A stretch of DNA of 64,000 bases, taken from assembly GCF_036084755.1 (NCBI RefSeq), contig NZ_CP107968.1, positions 3,751,501 to 3,815,500 on the forward strand, written 5' to 3'. A model generated the notes under the pieces. It searched no databases and was not told the DNA's origin. It was given only the letters and a program-made list of their open reading frames with translations. This document shows positions 26,501 through 35,311 of the stretch, one piece after another (the stretch's first letter is position 1; every line of letters starts with the position of its first letter). The position numbers and the translations under genes are program-made. This DNA is from Streptomyces sp. NBC_00370 (GTDB taxonomy: Bacteria > Actinomycetota > Actinomycetes > Streptomycetales > Streptomycetaceae).

Positions 26501-26609
26501 GACACCCTGCTGCCCGCACAGCGCCCGGATAAGCGGTTGGGAGCGCACCGCCCCGTATCGGTTCCCGATGCGCGACACTGGACGTTTGGCATACGGAAAG
26601 GGCGCCGCT

Positions 26610-28253
26610 GTGAATGGACCTCTCATCGTCCAGAGCGACAAGACACTGCTGCTTGAGGTCGACCACGAACAGGCTGACGCCTGCCGCCGCGCCATCGCTC
26701 CGTTCGCCGAGCTGGAGCGGGCTCCCGAGCACATCCACACCTACCGGCTGACCCCGCTCGGGCTGTGGAACGCGCGCGCGGCCGGGCACGACGCCGAGCA
26801 GGTGGTCGACGCGCTGGTGGAGTTCTCCCGCTATCCCGTTCCGCATGCCCTGCTCGTGGACGTCGCCGAGACGATGGCGCGCTACGGGCGGCTCACGCTC
26901 TCCAAGCACCCCTCGCACGGTCTGGTGCTGACCTCGACCGACCGCCCGGTGCTGGAGGAGATCCTCCGCTCCAAGAAGGTCGCGCCGCTGGTCGGCACGC
27001 GGATCGACCCGGACACCGTCGCCGTCCATCCCTCCGAGCGCGGCCAGATCAAGCAGACGCTGCTGAAGCTCGGCTGGCCCGCCGAGGACCTGGCCGGTTA
27101 CGTCGACGGCGAGGCGCACGCGATCGAGCTGCACGAGGAAGGGTGGGCGCTGCGCCCGTACCAGAAGCAGGCAGTGGAGAACTTCTGGCACGGCGGCTCA
27201 GGCGTGGTCGTGCTGCCCTGCGGCGCGGGCAAGACCCTGGTGGGCGCCGGTGCGATGGCGCAGGCCAAGGCGACGACGCTGATCCTGGTGACCAACACCG
27301 TCTCGGCCAGGCAGTGGAAGCACGAACTGGTGAAGCGCACCTCGCTGACCGAGGAGGAGATCGGCGAGTACAGCGGTACGCGCAAGGAGATCCGCCCGGT
27401 CACCATCGCCACGTACCAGGTGCTGACGACGCGCCGTAAGGGCGTCTATCCGCATCTGGAGCTGTTCGACTCGCGCGACTGGGGGCTGATCCTCTACGAC
27501 GAGGTGCATCTGCTGCCCGCGCCCGTGTTCAAGTTCACCGCCGACCTCCAGGCGCGTAGGCGGCTGGGGCTCACGGCCACGCTGGTACGGGAGGACGGCC
27601 GCGAGTCGGACGTGTTCTCGCTGATCGGTCCGAAGCGTTTCGACGCGCCGTGGAAGGAGATCGAGGCGCAGGGCTACATCGCGCCCGCCGACTGCGTCGA
27701 GGTACGCGTCAATCTCACGGACAGCGAGCGGCTCGCGTACGCGACGGCCGAGACCGAGGAGAAGTACCGCTTCTGCGCGACGACGGCGACGAAGCGGAAG
27801 GTGACCGAGGCGCTGGTGCGCAAGCACCAGGGCGAGCAGACCTTGGTCATCGGGCAGTACATCGACCAGCTCGACGAGCTGGGTGAGCATCTGGACGCGC
27901 CGGTCATCAAGGGCGAGACGAGCAACGCGCAGCGCGAGAAGCTCTTCGATTCGTTCCGGCAGGGCGAGATCTCGGTGCTGGTGGTGTCGAAGGTCGCGAA
28001 CTTCTCGATCGACCTGCCGGAGGCGACGGTCGCGATCCAGGTGTCCGGGACGTTCGGCTCGCGCCAGGAGGAGGCGCAGCGGCTCGGCCGGGTGCTGCGT
28101 CCGAAGGCGGACGGGCACGAGGCGCGGTTCTACTCGGTCGTCGCGCGGGACACGATCGACCAGGACTTCGCCGCACACCGGCAGCGCTTCCTGGCCGAGC
28201 AGGGTTACGCGTACCGCATCATCGACGCGGACGAGCTGCTGGCCGGGAACTGA
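26610..28253 (+). CDS. DNA repair helicase XPB
   Basis: A 547-residue SF2 3'-5' DNA helicase, homologous to archaeal and eukaryotic XPB and to mycobacterial XPB. In order there is an N-terminal damage-recognition-like domain (LIVQSDKTLLLEVDH ...), RPYQKQAVENFWHGGSGVVVLPCGAGKT (Q-motif and Walker A, about 187-209), the DEVH box near 298 in LILYDEVHLLP, the LGLTATLVREDG motif III, and motifs V and VI in FSIDLPEATVAIQVSG and RQEEAQRLGRVLRP. The GTG at 26610 has GGAAAGG about eight bases upstream. In eukaryotes XPB works in transcription and excision repair; the bacterial role is presumed to be repair. Confidence 0.93.
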   Translation: MNGPLIVQSDKTLLLEVDHEQADACRRAIAPFAELERAPEHIHTYRLTPLGLWNARAAGHDAEQVVDALVEFSRYPVPHALLVDVAETMARYGRLTLSKHPSHGLVLTSTDRPVLEEILRSKKVAPLVGTRIDPDTVAVHPSERGQIKQTLLKLGWPAEDLAGYVDGEAHAIELHEEGWALRPYQKQAVENFWHGGSGVVVLPCGAGKTLVGAGAMAQAKATTLILVTNTVSARQWKHELVKRTSLTEEEIGEYSGTRKEIRPVTIATYQVLTTRRKGVYPHLELFDSRDWGLILYDEVHLLPAPVFKFTADLQARRRLGLTATLVREDGRESDVFSLIGPKRFDAPWKEIEAQGYIAPADCVEVRVNLTDSERLAYATAETEEKYRFCATTATKRKVTEALVRKHQGEQTLVIGQYIDQLDELGEHLDAPVIKGETSNAQREKLFDSFRQGEISVLVVSKVANFSIDLPEATVAIQVSGTFGSRQEEAQRLGRVLRPKADGHEARFYSVVARDTIDQDFAAHRQRFLAEQGYAYRIIDADELLAGN

Positions 28254-28282
28254 TCCCGGGGGCGGACCGACCACGGGCCGGC

Positions 28283-28308
28283 CGGGCGTCAGCGGCGCTT
28301 GACGCCCG
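28283..28308. terminator. Hairpin between XPB and the small minus-strand gene
   Basis: Arms CGGGCGTCA (28283-28291) and TGACGCCCG (28300-28308) form a 9-bp stem with an 8-base loop. It sits 30 bp after the XPB stop and overlaps the last codons of the convergent small gene, so it may terminate both. Confidence 0.6.
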
Positions 28309-28462
28309 CTTCTTCGGCGAACTCGCCGAGTACGGCCACGCCGATCGCGGCGCTGACGAACGACTTGACCGCGCGCAGCGCGCCGCCGAGCCGGGGAGTG
28401 GAGTGGCCGGCGGCGGCGGTTCCGGCCGCGCCGTGCGTGGGGGTGAAGGTCGTTGTGGTCAT
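28289..28462 (-). CDS. Small conserved protein, 57 residues
   Basis: A 57-residue protein beginning MTTTTFTPTHGAAGTAAAG and ending with an amphipathic stretch (LGGALRAVKSFVSAAIGVAVLGEFAEEAGVKRR). The C-terminal half could be one membrane-associated helix. I start at the ATG at 28462; upstream residues in frame look random. Codon use is Streptomyces-like. I do not recognise a family. It sits alone between the convergent XPB gene and the divergent helD-like gene. Confidence 0.5.
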   Translation of the reverse strand: MTTTTFTPTHGAAGTAAAGHSTPRLGGALRAVKSFVSAAIGVAVLGEFAEEAGVKRR

Positions 28463-28734
28463 GTGTCCAGCATGGCCGCGGGGCCCGTCCCCGGCATCGC
28501 TCCGCAGATTGAACCGTACGGCCGGCCGCGTATGCCCTGAGTCGTACGGCATCCCCTACGGGACGGAGGCGGCCGTGTAGTCCTCACGGGAGTCGCCGCC
28601 GGAAAAGCATTCGCGCCGTACGTGGGCCGCTGACTAGAATCTCCCCCTTCCCCGCCTCCCTCTGCGGAGTGCCGCTGTCCGGACGGAAACCGGACGGCCG
28701 CCCTTGACGTGTACCACTCCCCGGAGGCAGCACC

Positions 28735-30822
28735 GTGCCCGCGCACGCCCCTGAATCAACACCCGGCCCCGGTCCGCTCGAACGGGAACGGGCCCATCTC
28801 CTTGCCTCGCGCGCCGCGCTGCGCGCCATGCGCGAGGACGTGAAGTCCCTCGACATCCGCGACGTGACGGCGAACTGGGTCAACGCGGCCGCCCTGGAGG
28901 CGCAGATCGAGGACCGCATCAAGGCGCTCGCCGACCTGTCCCACACCCCGCTCTTCTTCGGCCGGCTCGACTATCTGCACGCGGTCGGCGCCGAGCAGGC
29001 CGAAGGCGCCGAGGGCGAGCGCTTCTACATCGGCAGACGGCATGTGCACGACGCGGACGGCAACCCGATGGTCGTCGACTGGCGCGCGCCCGTCTCGCAG
29101 CCGTTCTACCGCGCGTCGAAGAAGGACGCGCTGGACGTGGGGCTGCGCCGCCGCTTCGGTTACACGTCGGGCGAGCTGACCGCGTACGAGGACGAGCATC
29201 TGTCCGACCCGGCCGAGACCGCCACGTCGAGCAAGCTGCTGCAGGCCGAGATCGAACGGCCGCGCGTCGGCCCGATGCGGGACATCGTGGCGACGATCCA
29301 GCCCGAGCAGGACGAGATCGTCCGCTCCGGGCTCAGCGGCAGCGTCTGTGTCCAGGGAGGGCCCGGCACCGGCAAGACCGCCGTGGGGCTGCACCGGGTG
29401 GCGTATCTGCTGTACGCGCACCGCGAACGGCTGGCCCGTACCGGCACGCTCGTCATCGGTCCTAACGCGTCCTTCCTGCACTACATCGAGCAGGTGCTGC
29501 CCGCCCTGGGCGAGCTGGAGGTGAAGCAGGCGACGGTCGACGAGCTGGTCGGTTCGGCCGTGCAGGTACGGGGTACGGACGCGGCGCCCGCCGCCGTCGT
29601 CAAGGGGGACGCGCGGCTGGCGGAGGTGCTGCGGCGCGCGGTGCGCTCGCACGTGTCGATGCCCGTCGAGCCGCTGGTGGTGGTGCGCGGTTCGCGGCGC
29701 TGGCGGGTCCCCGCGTACGAGATCGAGGAGCTGGTCCGGCAGTTGCTGGACCGCGACATCCGCTACGGGGCGGCGCGCGAGGCGCTGCCGCAGCGCATCG
29801 CGCATGCCGTGCTGGTCCGGATGGAACAGGCGGGTGAGGCGCCGGACGACCGGGTGCAGGACGCCGTCGCCCGTAATCCCGCGGTGAAGGCCGTGGTCAA
29901 GGCGGTCTGGCCGCCGGTCGATCCGGCGAAGCTGGTGCTGCGGCTGCTGTCCGACGCGGAGTTCCTCGCCGAGCACGCGGAGGGGCTGCTGACGGCGGAC
30001 GAGCAGCGGACGATCCTGTGGGAGAAGCCGGCGCGGAGCCTGAAGTCGGTGAGGTGGTCGCCCGCCGACGCCGTGCTGATCGACGAGGTGGGCGATCTCG
30101 TGGCCCGTACGCACTCGCTGGGGCATGTGGTCCTCGACGAGGCGCAGGACCTCTCCCCGATGCAGTACCGCGCGGTGGGCCGGCGCTGCTCGACAGGGTC
30201 GGCGACGGTGCTGGGGGATCTGGCGCAGGGGACCACGCCGTGGGCGACGGGCAGCTGGGCGGAGGCGCTGAAGCATCTGGGCAAGTCGGAAGCGGTGGTG
30301 GAGGAGCTGACGGCGGGCTTCCGTGTGCCGCGCGAGGTGATCGCGTACGCGTCGCGGCTGCTGCCGGTGATCTCGCCGGGGCTGGCCGAGGTGGAGTCGG
30401 TGCGTGAGTCGCCGGGCTCGCTGTCGGTGCGTACGGCGGCCGGCGGCCTGGACGACGCGGTGGTGGCGGCGTGCGTGGAGTCGCTGACGCACGAGGGGTC
30501 GACGGGGCTGATCGCGGCGGACGCGCGCGTCCCGGCGCTGGCGAAGGCGCTGACGGCCGCGGACCTGCCGTATCTGTCGCCGGGCGAGGAGACGACGGCC
30601 GAGTCGCGGCTGACGCTCGTACCCGCCTCGCTGGCCAAGGGACTTGAGTACGACTACGTCGTCCTGGACGAGCCGGCGGCCGTGGTCGCGGGCGAGCCGG
30701 ATGAGCGCACGGGGCTGCGGCGGTTGTATGTGGCGCTGACGCGTGCGGTGTCGGGGCTGATCGTGCTGCACGGGGAGCCGCTGCCCGAGGCGCTGGCGGC
30801 GGCCGGGGTCACAGGTCCCTGA
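28735..30822 (+). CDS. helD: HelD-like RNA polymerase recycling ATPase
   Basis: A 695-residue UvrD/Rep-like SF1 ATPase of the HelD type. An N-terminal antiparallel coiled coil (about residues 14-70, LERERAHLLASRAALRAMREDVKSLD) is the arm that enters the RNA polymerase secondary channel. The characteristic NPMVVDWRAPVSQPFYRAS follows, then Walker A GGPGTGKT (208-215) and Walker B VVLDEAQDLSPMQ (about 464-476). The C-terminal end LRRLYVALTRAV is the SF1 motif VI. HelD frees RNA polymerase from stalled complexes, and some actinobacterial versions (HelR) confer rifamycin tolerance. The GTG at 28735 has GGAGG nine bases upstream, and a TAGAAT hexamer at 28635-28640 may be its -10. I found no rifamycin-associated element upstream. 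Confidence 0.88.
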   Translation: MPAHAPESTPGPGPLERERAHLLASRAALRAMREDVKSLDIRDVTANWVNAAALEAQIEDRIKALADLSHTPLFFGRLDYLHAVGAEQAEGAEGERFYIGRRHVHDADGNPMVVDWRAPVSQPFYRASKKDALDVGLRRRFGYTSGELTAYEDEHLSDPAETATSSKLLQAEIERPRVGPMRDIVATIQPEQDEIVRSGLSGSVCVQGGPGTGKTAVGLHRVAYLLYAHRERLARTGTLVIGPNASFLHYIEQVLPALGELEVKQATVDELVGSAVQVRGTDAAPAAVVKGDARLAEVLRRAVRSHVSMPVEPLVVVRGSRRWRVPAYEIEELVRQLLDRDIRYGAAREALPQRIAHAVLVRMEQAGEAPDDRVQDAVARNPAVKAVVKAVWPPVDPAKLVLRLLSDAEFLAEHAEGLLTADEQRTILWEKPARSLKSVRWSPADAVLIDEVGDLVARTHSLGHVVLDEAQDLSPMQYRAVGRRCSTGSATVLGDLAQGTTPWATGSWAEALKHLGKSEAVVEELTAGFRVPREVIAYASRLLPVISPGLAEVESVRESPGSLSVRTAAGGLDDAVVAACVESLTHEGSTGLIAADARVPALAKALTAADLPYLSPGEETTAESRLTLVPASLAKGLEYDYVVLDEPAAVVAGEPDERTGLRRLYVALTRAVSGLIVLHGEPLPEALAAAGVTGP

Positions 30823-31150
30823 CGGCTGCCGCGACGGCCGCGACGCCCTCCGCGATGTCCGTGCGGGTGCTCGCCGCGTAGCCGAGGACGCCGCGCGCGA
30901 GCGCCGCAGCGCCGTGCACCGTCGCCTGCGGGAGGTGCGCGCCGATCGCCGCCGTCATGGCGTCACGGCGGCGGCGGTGACGACCGCGCAGCTGGCGCGC
31001 CGGCGCGCCCGACTCCATCAGCTCGACCAGGACCAGCTGGGGCAGGACGGCATTGCCCAGGTCGGCCGCGCGGCGGCGCGATGATCCAGCCGGTGCGCAG
31101 GTCGATACGGGCAGGCGCGGCGCGCACGCACAGCGGTGAACCCTTGAGCC
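30809..31150 (-). pseudogene. Decayed MocR/PdxR-type regulator fragment
   Basis: Two frames together resemble the C-terminal aminotransferase-like domain of MocR regulators. One reads RIDLRTGWIIAPP (normally LRLGWLVAPP). After a frameshift the other reads ADLGNAVLPQLVLVELMESG, then ARQLRGRHRRRRDAMTAAIGAHLPQATVHGAAA, then a jump to ARGVLGYAASTRTDIAEGVAAVAAAVRDL. The block that normally separates the last two is missing. So there is at least one frameshift and one internal deletion, and the N-terminal DNA-binding domain is absent. The remnant overlaps the helD 3' end by 14 bp. Confidence 0.65.
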
Positions 31151-31192
31151 CATGAACCCGAGCCCCGGCCTGGCCTCGGCCGCTCCGGCGGG

Positions 31193-31912
31193 TCAGCCGT
31201 CCTGGCGCGGTGCGTCGAGTGCTTCGCGCCATTCGCGTACCGCCGTCGCGGACACCGGGGCGTCCCATCCGTCGGGCCTGGCCGCGCTGCCGATGTGGAA
31301 GCCGTCGATACCGGCGGTCAGCAGCTGCGGGAGATGGCCGAGGCGCAGCCCGCCGCCCACCAGGATGTGGTGTCCGTAGCCCGCTTCGGCGCGGTTCGCC
31401 GCGTCGGCCTCGGCCAGCAGGATCGGCATGCCGTCGTCGACGCCGGCCGGGGAGCCCGCTGTGAGGTAGGTGTCGAGGCCGGGCATGTCGGCGAGTTCCT
31501 TGCGGAGGGTGTCGCGGTCCACGGCGCGGTCGATCGCGCGGTGGAACGTCCAGCGGCAGCCGTCCAGCTCGGCGACCAGGCGCTCCACGGTCACCAGGTC
31601 GGGGGTGCCGTCGGCGTCGAGGAAGCCGAAGACGAACTCCTCCGCGCCCTCGGCCCGCATCGCCCGCGCCCTGCCGACCAGTTCGTCGACCTGTCGTGGG
31701 CCGCCGGCCGCGAAGCCGTCGGCCAGTCTGAGCATCACGCGCAGCGGGATGTCGACCGCGGCGCGGATCTCGGCGAAGGTCTCGCGGGTCGGGGTCAGCC
31801 CGTCGGCCGCCATGTCGGTGACGAGCTCAAGGCGGTCCGCACCCCCGTTCCGGGCGGCGGTCGCGTCGTCGGCGTCGAGCGCGATCACCTCCAGGACTGC
31901 ACGCTTGCTCAT
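31193..31912 (-). CDS. cutC: Copper homeostasis protein CutC
   Basis: A 239-residue protein with the (beta/alpha)8 barrel pattern of CutC: LEVIALDADDATAARNGGADRLELV at the N-terminus, PLRVMLR, EEFVFGFLDADG, TFHRAIDR near residue 120, and the C-terminal GGGLRLGHLPQLLTAGIDGFHIGSAAR. CutC is linked to copper tolerance in several bacteria, but its biochemical activity is unclear. It is divergent from copA and shares the intergenic region with a CsoR-type box and a DasR-like box. The ATG at 31912 fits the family start. Confidence 0.9.
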   Translation of the reverse strand: MSKRAVLEVIALDADDATAARNGGADRLELVTDMAADGLTPTRETFAEIRAAVDIPLRVMLRLADGFAAGGPRQVDELVGRARAMRAEGAEEFVFGFLDADGTPDLVTVERLVAELDGCRWTFHRAIDRAVDRDTLRKELADMPGLDTYLTAGSPAGVDDGMPILLAEADAANRAEAGYGHHILVGGGLRLGHLPQLLTAGIDGFHIGSAARPDGWDAPVSATAVREWREALDAPRQDG

Positions 31913-31954
31913 GGGATCCCATTCAGCTCGTGTCCGGACAAAGCGCCCGGCTAT

Positions 31955-31966
31955 AGGTCTAGTCCA
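31955..31966. promoter_or_regulatory. DasR-like (dre) site upstream of cutC
   Basis: The 12-mer AGGTCTAGTCCA is the exact reverse complement of the core of the nagK box at 57531-57542. It matches the dre core TGGTCTAGACCA at 10 of 12 positions. It lies 43 bp upstream of the cutC start. Occupancy by DasR is inferred. Confidence 0.4.
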
Positions 31967-32022
31967 ATGTCTCAGCCTAAACGGCGGTACTGCTCCCCCG
32001 CATCACCGGACCCCGTCATCCA

Positions 32023-32037
32023 TACCCCTAGGGGGTA
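32023..32037 (+). promoter_or_regulatory. CsoR-type copper operator before copA
   Basis: TACCCC-N3-GGGGTA, in the context ATACCCCTAGGGGGTAC, is a classic CsoR palindrome. It runs into TACTAT (32036-32041), a likely -10 hexamer, so Cu-free CsoR would block copA transcription. No csoR gene is in the window. Confidence 0.8.
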
Positions 32038-32075
32038 CTATGGAGGAACTGGTCGACCACGAGGAGCGGTACACC

Positions 32076-34421
32076 ATGAGCCTCACCCGGACCACCGGCC
32101 CCGCTGACACCGCGGCGACGGCGGAGATCGAACTCGTCATCGGCGGCATGACCTGTGCCTCCTGTGCGGCCCGTGTCGAGAAGAAGCTGAACCGGATGGA
32201 CGGTGTCGAGGCCACCGTCAATTACGCCACGGAGAAGGCCAAGGTCAGCTACCGGGGTGCCGATCTCTCCGTCCAGGATCTGATCGCCACCGTCGAGGCC
32301 ACCGGCTACACCGCCGAGGAACCGGCGCCCGCCCGCCCCACCGGGGACGAGCTGAGCGGCGAGGGACCGGACAGCGCCGAGGACGGCGCCCTGCGGACGC
32401 TGCGGCAGCGGCTGATCACCTCCGTCGTCCTCGCCGTGCCGGTCATCGCGATGGCGATGATCCCCGCCCTCCAGTTCGACAACTGGCAGTGGCTGTCGCT
32501 GACGCTCGCCGCCCCCGTCGTGACGTACGCCGCCTGGCCGTTCCACCGCGCCGCGTGGACCAATCTGCGGCACGGCGCCGCGACGATGGACACGCTGATC
32601 TCCGTCGGTACCTCCGCCGCCTTCCTCTGGTCGCTGTGGGCGCTGTTCTTCGGCGACGCCGGTATGCCGGGCATGCGGCACCCCTTCGAGCTGACCATCG
32701 CCCGCTCCGACGGCGCGAGCAACATCTACTTCGAGGCCGCCGCAGGCGTCACCGCCTTCATCCTGGCCGGGCGCTACTTCGAGGCCCGCTCGAAGCGCAC
32801 CGCCGGCGCCGCGCTGCGCTCGCTGCTGGAGCTCGGCGCCAAGGAGGTCACCCTGCTGCGCGACGGCCGGGAAGTGACCGTGCCCACCGCGCGGTTGCGG
32901 GTCGGCGACCGGTTCCTGGTCCGTCCCGGCGAGAAGATCGCCACCGACGGGGCCGTCGTCGAGGGGTCGTCGGCCGTGGACGCCTCGATGCTCACCGGCG
33001 AGTCCGTACCGGTCGAGGTCGCCGCGGGCGACGCGGTGACCGGCGCGACCCTCAACGCCGGCGGCCGGCTCGTCGTGGAGGCGACCCGGGTCGGCTCCGA
33101 CACCCAGCTCGCCAGGATGGCGCGGGTGGTCGAGGACGCCCAGAACGGCAAGGCCGCCGTGCAGCGTCTCGCGGACCGGATCTCGGCCGTCTTCGTGCCC
33201 GTGGTCATCGTGCTGGCCCTCGCCACCCTCGCCTTCTGGCTCGCCATCGGTGAGGGCATGACCGCCGCCTTCACCGCCGCTGTCGCCGTACTGATCATCG
33301 CCTGCCCCTGTGCTCTCGGTCTCGCCACTCCCACCGCCCTCATGGTCGGCACCGGCCGCGGTGCCCAGCTCGGCATCCTCATCAAGGGCCCCGAGGTGCT
33401 GGAGTCCACCCGCCGGGTCGACACCGTCGTCCTCGACAAGACCGGCACCGTCACCACCGGCCGGATGACCCTCCAGCGCGTCCACACCGCCGACGGGGTC
33501 GACGAGCCGGACGCGCTCCGTACCGCCGGCGCGCTGGAGGCCGCCTCGGAACACCCCGTCGCCCGCGCCGTCGCCGAGACGGCCACCGCCCGCTTCGACG
33601 GCCTTCCCGCCCCCGAGGACTTCGCGAACGTCCCCGGCCTCGGTGTGCGCGGCGTGGTGGAAGGCCGCGCCGTACTCGTCGGCCGTACGGCGTTCCTCGC
33701 CGGCCAGGACATCCGTCTCCCCGAGGAGTTGGAGACGGCCAGGCTCACCGCCGAAGCGGCGGGCCGCACGGTCGTCGCCGTCGCCTGGGACGGCCACGCG
33801 CGCGCCCTGATCGAAGTCGCCGACGCGGTCAAGGAGTCCAGCCCCGAGGCCGTCCGCAGGCTCCGCGCCCTTGGCCTGAACCCGATCCTGCTCACCGGTG
33901 ACAACAAGGCCGTGGCCGAGGCCGTCGCCGCCGAGATCGGGGTGACCGAGGTCATCGCCGACGTCATGCCCGAGGACAAGCTCGACGTCGTCAAGCGCCT
34001 CCAGGACGAGGGGCACTCCGTCGCCATGGTCGGCGACGGGGTGAACGACGCCGCCGCCCTCGCCCAGGCCGACCTCGGACTCGCCATGGGCACCGGGACC
34101 GACGCTGCCATCGAGGCCGGCGATCTCACCCTGGTCAGCGGCGATCTGTGTACCGCCGCCGACGCCATCCGGCTGGCCCGGCGCACGCTCACCACCATCA
34201 AGGGCAATCTCGTCTGGGCCTTCGGCTACAACGTCGCCGCGATCCCCCTCGCGGCGGCCGGCATGCTCAACCCGATGATCGCCGGCGCCGCCATGGCCTT
34301 CTCCTCGGTCTTCGTCGTCGGCAACTCGCTGCGGCTGCGGCGCTTCAAGGCCCTGGAGAACGCGAGCGGTCAGCCGAAGACGGAGGCCGCCTCCCCCGCA
34401 CGTATCCCCGTCAGCTCGTAG
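32076..34421 (+). CDS. copA: Copper-exporting P1B-type ATPase
   Basis: A 781-residue Cu(I) efflux pump. One N-terminal heavy-metal-associated domain carries GMTCASC (Cys27, Cys30). The actuator TGES is in SMLTGESVPVE, the metal-binding helix has CPC (about 409-411), the phosphorylation site is DKTGTVT near residue 452, the HP motif is EHPVARA, and the hinge is GDGVNDAAALAQADLG. I start at the ATG at 32076 because GAGGAG lies nine bases upstream and the CsoR box and -10 occupy the region just before; the in-frame ATG at 32040 falls at the expected transcription start. Copper induction through CsoR is the likely control. Confidence 0.95.
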   Translation: MSLTRTTGPADTAATAEIELVIGGMTCASCAARVEKKLNRMDGVEATVNYATEKAKVSYRGADLSVQDLIATVEATGYTAEEPAPARPTGDELSGEGPDSAEDGALRTLRQRLITSVVLAVPVIAMAMIPALQFDNWQWLSLTLAAPVVTYAAWPFHRAAWTNLRHGAATMDTLISVGTSAAFLWSLWALFFGDAGMPGMRHPFELTIARSDGASNIYFEAAAGVTAFILAGRYFEARSKRTAGAALRSLLELGAKEVTLLRDGREVTVPTARLRVGDRFLVRPGEKIATDGAVVEGSSAVDASMLTGESVPVEVAAGDAVTGATLNAGGRLVVEATRVGSDTQLARMARVVEDAQNGKAAVQRLADRISAVFVPVVIVLALATLAFWLAIGEGMTAAFTAAVAVLIIACPCALGLATPTALMVGTGRGAQLGILIKGPEVLESTRRVDTVVLDKTGTVTTGRMTLQRVHTADGVDEPDALRTAGALEAASEHPVARAVAETATARFDGLPAPEDFANVPGLGVRGVVEGRAVLVGRTAFLAGQDIRLPEELETARLTAEAAGRTVVAVAWDGHARALIEVADAVKESSPEAVRRLRALGLNPILLTGDNKAVAEAVAAEIGVTEVIADVMPEDKLDVVKRLQDEGHSVAMVGDGVNDAAALAQADLGLAMGTGTDAAIEAGDLTLVSGDLCTAADAIRLARRTLTTIKGNLVWAFGYNVAAIPLAAAGMLNPMIAGAAMAFSSVFVVGNSLRLRRFKALENASGQPKTEAASPARIPVSS

Positions 34422-34561
34422 TCCGCCCCGGCCCGCGGCTGGGCCAATGGTTGGGTCTGCGGCTGGTTCCGTGTCTCGTTCCGTGTCATGCCGCCAAGCT
34501 AGCCGCCGGACCACCCAGCGCGTCGCGCGTTGTCCACAGCCCCGGCCGTATTGTCGTACCC

Positions 34562-35272
34562 ATGTCCGTCCCCGTACCCGCAGGTGATCTGCGGAGCCGC
34601 TTCGCCGCCGCGCTGCTCGCCCTGCGCGAGCCGCCCACCGGCCCTGACGCCGCAGGCCCCGACGCCGACGGCCCGCCGGATCCGTACGTCTACGCCGACG
34701 ACCTGCTCGGCCGCTGGGCCGAGCCGCAGCGGCGCTACCACACCACCGCTCATCTGCTCGCCGTCCTGGACCACATCGACACCCTCGCCCCGTACGCCGA
34801 AGACCCCGACCTGGTCAGGCTCGCCGCGTGGTTCCACGACGCCGTCTACCGGCCCGACCGCTCGGAGAACGAGGAGCGCTCGGCCCGCCTCGCCGAACGT
34901 GCCCTCGCCGAGGCCGGGTTGAGCCGGCGGCAGACGGACGAGGTGGTCCGGCTCGTCCTGCTCACCACCACGCACGACGCGGCTCCCGACGACCGGGACG
35001 GCGCCGTCCTGTGTGACGCCGATCTCGCGATCCTGGCCGCGGCCCCCGACGCGTACCGCGCCTACACGGACGCCGTGCGCGAGGAGTACGGCTTCGTCCC
35101 CGACGACGCGTTCCGCGCGGGGCGCTCGGCGGTGCTGGAGCAACTGCTGGCCCTGCCACGGCTGTTCCGCACCCCGCACGGCGAGCAGCGCTGGGAGGCC
35201 GCCGCCCGCGCCAATCTCACCGGCGAACTGCGCGCCCTGCGGGCCCCGCACGACGACGGGCACGGTCAGTGA
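34562..35272 (+). CDS. HD-domain protein, predicted metal-dependent phosphohydrolase
   Basis: A 236-residue cytosolic protein. Metal-ligand motifs of an HD-like fold are visible: RRYHTTAHLLAVLDHID (about residues 58-74), LAAWFHDAVYRPDRSENEERSA (HD pair, about 89-110), TTTHDAAPDDRDGAVLCDADLAILA (about 139-163). A helical C-terminus ends LTGELRAL. Length and motif order match the actinobacterial HD proteins annotated as predicted metal-dependent HD superfamily phosphohydrolases. The substrate is unknown. The start is the ATG at 34562. It stands 140 bp after copA, with no sign of shared function. Confidence 0.85.
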   Translation: MSVPVPAGDLRSRFAAALLALREPPTGPDAAGPDADGPPDPYVYADDLLGRWAEPQRRYHTTAHLLAVLDHIDTLAPYAEDPDLVRLAAWFHDAVYRPDRSENEERSARLAERALAEAGLSRRQTDEVVRLVLLTTTHDAAPDDRDGAVLCDADLAILAAAPDAYRAYTDAVREEYGFVPDDAFRAGRSAVLEQLLALPRLFRTPHGEQRWEAAARANLTGELRALRAPHDDGHGQ

Positions 35273-35311
35273 CCGGGAATGTAACGGCCGACTTCGGCGT
35301 TGGGGCCTGTC

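Noticed and set aside
28553..28734. Rifamycin-associated element before the helD-like gene
   Set aside because: I expected the palindromic element known before HelR-type genes but saw nothing similar.
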